DNA from: Saprospiraceae bacterium
GTDB lineage: Bacteria; Bacteroidota; Bacteroidia; Chitinophagales; Saprospiraceae
Direction of reading: 5' to 3'
NCBI GenBank assembly: GCA_020631105.1
Contig: JAHDHW010000015.1
Location: forward strand, 25,224 to 58,440
Length of the DNA: 33,217 nt
Positions 33,210 through 33,217 of this stretch are shown piece after piece (positions within the stretch are counted from its first letter, which is position 1; each line of letters begins with the position of its first letter). Position numbers and translations under genes: made by a program. The notes below the pieces were generated by a model. The model searched no databases. It was not told where the DNA came from and saw only the letters and a list, made by a program, of their open reading frames with translations.

Positions 33210-33217
33210 CCCCTGTT

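Noticed and set aside
1-33217. CRISPR array, tRNA, rRNA or insertion sequence
   Set aside because: No regularly spaced direct repeats, tRNA-like cloverleaf, rRNA segment or transposase frame was found on either strand. The heptad repeat at 20454 lacks spacers.

Overview
The window comes from a member of the Bacteroidota. The evidence is the recurring TAnnTTTG-type -7 promoter box, a BamA-like lipoprotein of the TamL type, lipoproteins with acidic residues after the lipid-bearing cysteine, two-domain fasciclin (FAS1) and LuxC-like acyl-CoA reductase genes, and moderate-to-low GC content. A relative of the Saprospiria is my guess from the gene set, not a result. The window is chromosomal housekeeping and accessory metabolism. 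I found no insertion sequence, phage, CRISPR array, rRNA or tRNA.

Layout. 1-410 (-) is the cut-off N-terminus of a secreted protein, probably an M43-like metalloprotease. 768-1703 (+) is malate dehydrogenase, with a strong terminator. 1782-3788 (-) is a two-gene operon, SDR oxidoreductase then mannonate dehydratase UxuA, which forms the hexuronate branch from fructuronate through mannonate to KDG. Its leader holds a long inverted repeat. 3934-7340 (+) holds a peroxiredoxin-like redox protein, a VWA-domain protein, an exported protein of unknown function and a small carboxylesterase. 7335-8634 (-) holds a membrane protein (TTG start) and a TrmH-family RNA methyltransferase, divergent from TamL (8738-11158, +). 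11169-14425 (-) is a tight four-gene operon: RluD-like pseudouridine synthase, DUF1415 protein, LuxC-like acyl-CoA reductase, endonuclease III. A beta-barrel protein (14503-15243, -), a FAS1 lipoprotein (15469-16407, +), an oligopeptidase B with a lipoprotein signal (16562-18766, -), a MATE exporter (19112-20449, +) and an aminotransferase (20524-21732, -) follow.

22222-26033 (+) is the most unusual part. One 1016-residue protein joins a polyprenyl-phosphate sugar synthase-like GT2 domain, a multi-pass GT39/ArnT-like membrane glycosyltransferase and a TPR tail, and a SAM methyltransferase gene follows 23 bp downstream. 26174-27257 (-) is a small membrane protein plus a tandem universal stress protein. 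27673-27858 (+) is a possible 41-residue basic protein, or a small RNA, ending in a very strong terminator. 27967-30547 (+) holds a membrane-anchored alpha/beta hydrolase and an unrecognised 463-residue protein. A 432-bp gap with REP-like palindromes precedes a fused trehalose-6-phosphate synthase/phosphatase (30980-33154, +).

Nothing here is an obvious defence island or biosynthetic cluster. The best candidates for something new are the GT2-GT39-TPR fusion with its methyltransferase, the heptad-repeat hairpin at 20454-20526, the 41-codon gene or sRNA at 27673, and the two unrecognised proteins.
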